From the NCBI GenBank assembly GCA_002774575.1, contig PEXW01000050.1:1-6459 (forward strand): DNA of 6,459 nucleotides. Reading direction: 5' to 3'. This DNA comes from Candidatus Kerfeldbacteria bacterium CG08_land_8_20_14_0_20_43_14. GTDB lineage: Bacteria > Patescibacteriota > Patescibacteriia > PEXW01. Every line of letters starts with the position of its first letter. The first letter of the stretch is position 1. The notes below the pieces were generated by a model. It saw nothing but the letters and a program-made list of their open reading frames with translations. It did no database searches and was not told the origin of the DNA. The position numbers and the translations under genes are program-made. This document shows, in pieces, positions 6,201-6,459 of this stretch.

Positions 6201-6459
6201 AAGAGGAAAAAGACGCGGAATTGGAGCAGCTGCACATTTACGCCATGGCCGCGCGGGAAGCGTTAAAAATGAATCCGGTTAAATTGACTTATATTTATTT
6301 GGCCACAGAAAAGCCGTATTCCTATAAAGTAGATGAAAAAGCCATTGAAAAAACCAAAGCGGAAATTTCCAAAACCATTGAAGAGATATTGAAAAGCGAT
6401 TTCGCGGCTACGGCTTCAAAATTTGTTTGCGTTCATTGTGATTTTAGGGAAATTTGCGA
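3290..6459 (+). CDS. UvrD/PcrA-type helicase fused to Fe-S PD-(D/E)XK nuclease (partial)
   Basis: This is a superfamily 1A 3'-5' DNA helicase with a C-terminal nuclease, probably acting in double-strand-break end processing. The motor motifs are intact: Q motif LNPAQ, Walker A AGAGTGKTT (K32), Ia LTFTDKAA, II DEFQDT (279-284), III GDDDQSIYKFRGA, IV LTENYRS, V TVHGAKGLEF (675-684), VI EERRLFYVGITRAK (726-739). The nuclease has GKIDRID (D949), IDYKTS (D962, K964) and QLHIY (Q980, Y984). C815 plus C1047, C1050 and C1056, spaced C-x2-C-x5-C, should bind a 4Fe-4S cluster as in AddB and Cas4. The frame is open to the window edge just after the last cysteine, so little is missing. Two insertions break family alignment, near 176-209 and 369-412. 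The ATG at 3290 is the first after an in-frame stop; 3299 is an alternative. AdnA/AdnB-like or stand-alone roles are both possible. Confidence 0.93.
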   Translation, partial: MALMSSLNPAQKQAITHKSGPLLIVAGAGTGKTTVITQRLAWLISDQKIQPDHILALTFTDKAAGEMEERVDKLLPMGYVDLWVSTFHSFCERILRDHALDIGLTPDFKLLDETDQAILMRENLDKFELNYYRPLGNPTKFVASLIKHFSRCKDEAIRPEEYLKYAEKLKLDLDQVHGRPVSHSKSEHGRGVAPQGTSLKEEGAQVELRKKKIDEEADQIVESERINEIANAYHTYQQLLFEKGALDFGDLITQALYLFQNRPKILNKYREQFEYILVDEFQDTNWAQYELVKILARPKNNLTVVGDDDQSIYKFRGASVANILAFKKDFTGTKEIVLTENYRSTQNILDLSYEFIQNNNPNRLEVQLGSGREIEGQKSTGAKSMGLKEQKSIAALSLELQARKRRLKAKKGISKKLVAQTKDKGLIEYWLMPTLEQEISAVIEKILEIKKFEKDKISYNDFAILVRANDYATAFIQKLKSAEIPFQFIASAGLYRQPIVLDILNYLKLLDNYHETPSLYRILTLPILNIPMPEVMSLMVMAKREARSLYEVMKRIRALSGFKPETVAAIEKLDGWLDKHTQLARTQPVGEVGLKFLEDSGLLKDVTSKTDSEHLEQVNYVNQLFQVFHNFQIRHTEPTVKNYLKELAFAQEAGDSGRIKLPEWEQGPEAVKIMTVHGAKGLEFKYVFIVNLVDKRFPTIERREAIELPDALVREKLPEGDWHLQEERRLFYVGITRAKQAVFFTAAEDYGGNRKKKPSRFIEELGLKAKAVKLKLGLLAKPENGPIRQENSLELLRKALPPYFSFTQLKAFEKCPKQYKYAHLLKIPTPGKATFSFGQTIHTTLLNFFKLVNERSNASQQDLFGNQIAKRTETKEALVSWSELQQIYQSAWIDSWYEDVKQKQKYKKRGIDFLKRFYDSLLLPWPKPIDLEKGFTITINGQRIKGKIDRIDSIAGGIEIIDYKTSERPPEEEKDAELEQLHIYAMAAREALKMNPVKLTYIYLATEKPYSYKVDEKAIEKTKAEISKTIEEILKSDFAATASKFVCVHCDFREIC
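3815..3915 (+). repeat. GC-rich palindromic insertion inside the helicase gene
   Basis: Within the AT-leaning helicase gene, 33 of 50 bases at 3821-3870 are G or C. Two inverted repeats lie here: CGCCCCG (3824-3830) with CGGGGCG (3857-3863), and GCTCCAC (3866-3872) with GTGGAGC (3905-3911). The hexamer GTGCAC occurs at 3815 and again at 3897. The stretch is read in frame as residues 176-209, a G, S, H and K-rich segment starting VHGRPVSHSK. It falls between motif Ia and motif II, in the 1B region, where relatives have shorter linkers. The pattern resembles the in-frame palindromic elements known from Rickettsia. Copies elsewhere in the genome would be needed to prove a mobile repeat. Confidence 0.5.
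4393..4458 (+). repeat. G-quadruplex motif and imperfect tandem repeat in the helicase gene
   Basis: Four G-runs of three or four (4393-4396, 4400-4402, 4404-4406, 4414-4417) are separated by loops of 3, 1 and 7 bases, which meets the usual quadruplex rule on the coding strand. From 4414 three imperfect copies of GGGGCTAAAAGAGCA follow, 16, 14 and 15 bases long. The first two unit lengths sum to 30, so the reading frame is kept. The repeats encode part of an extra Lys- and Glu-rich segment (about residues 369-412) placed after motif IV. Confidence 0.55.

Noticed and set aside
1..6459. CRISPR array, insertion sequence or prophage genes
   Set aside because: No regularly spaced repeats, no transposase or integrase motifs and no phage-like genes were seen on either strand. 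The Cas4-like nuclease is a fused helicase domain, not part of a CRISPR locus.

Overview
The window looks like chromosomal DNA from an uncultivated, AT-leaning bacterium with small genes, short intergenic gaps and the standard bacterial code (TGA ends real genes; the helicase frame runs over 1,000 codons without one). A candidate phylum radiation / Patescibacteria-type host is my best guess. It rests on the overall style and on a UvrD helicase fused to an Fe-S nuclease, and I could not confirm it by search. All recognisable genes lie on the + strand.

Layout: (1) Bases 1-367 hold no confident gene. They do contain a near-consensus promoter (79-107), a structured leader with a possible 43-codon ORF (128-259), and an intrinsic terminator (282-316) ending about 50 bases before an MFS transporter. 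One leader segment (226-239) can pair with the terminator region (287-300), so the unit looks like a transcription attenuator. (2) An MFS efflux-type transporter (368-1571) is split by a nine-T run that shifts the frame near its C terminus. It is followed by its own terminator. (3) Bases 1572-1960 hold no protein gene. They contain an isolated hairpin and a candidate structured RNA with a three-way junction that ends in a strong terminator. (4) An LpxH-like metallophosphoesterase lies at 1961-2692. (5) A four-helix membrane protein of unknown role lies at 2813-3208, with its own promoter and a probable terminator. (6) A UvrD/PcrA-type helicase with a C-terminal PD-(D/E)XK, Cas4/AddB-like Fe-S nuclease starts at 3290 and runs off the window. 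It carries two unusual in-frame insertions: a GC-rich palindromic one and a G-rich, repeat-containing one.

The genes do not form an obvious pathway. Separate promoters and terminators suggest four largely independent transcription units on one strand. The most interesting material is regulatory or structural: the candidate attenuator before the transporter, the intergenic RNA, and the insertions inside the helicase gene.
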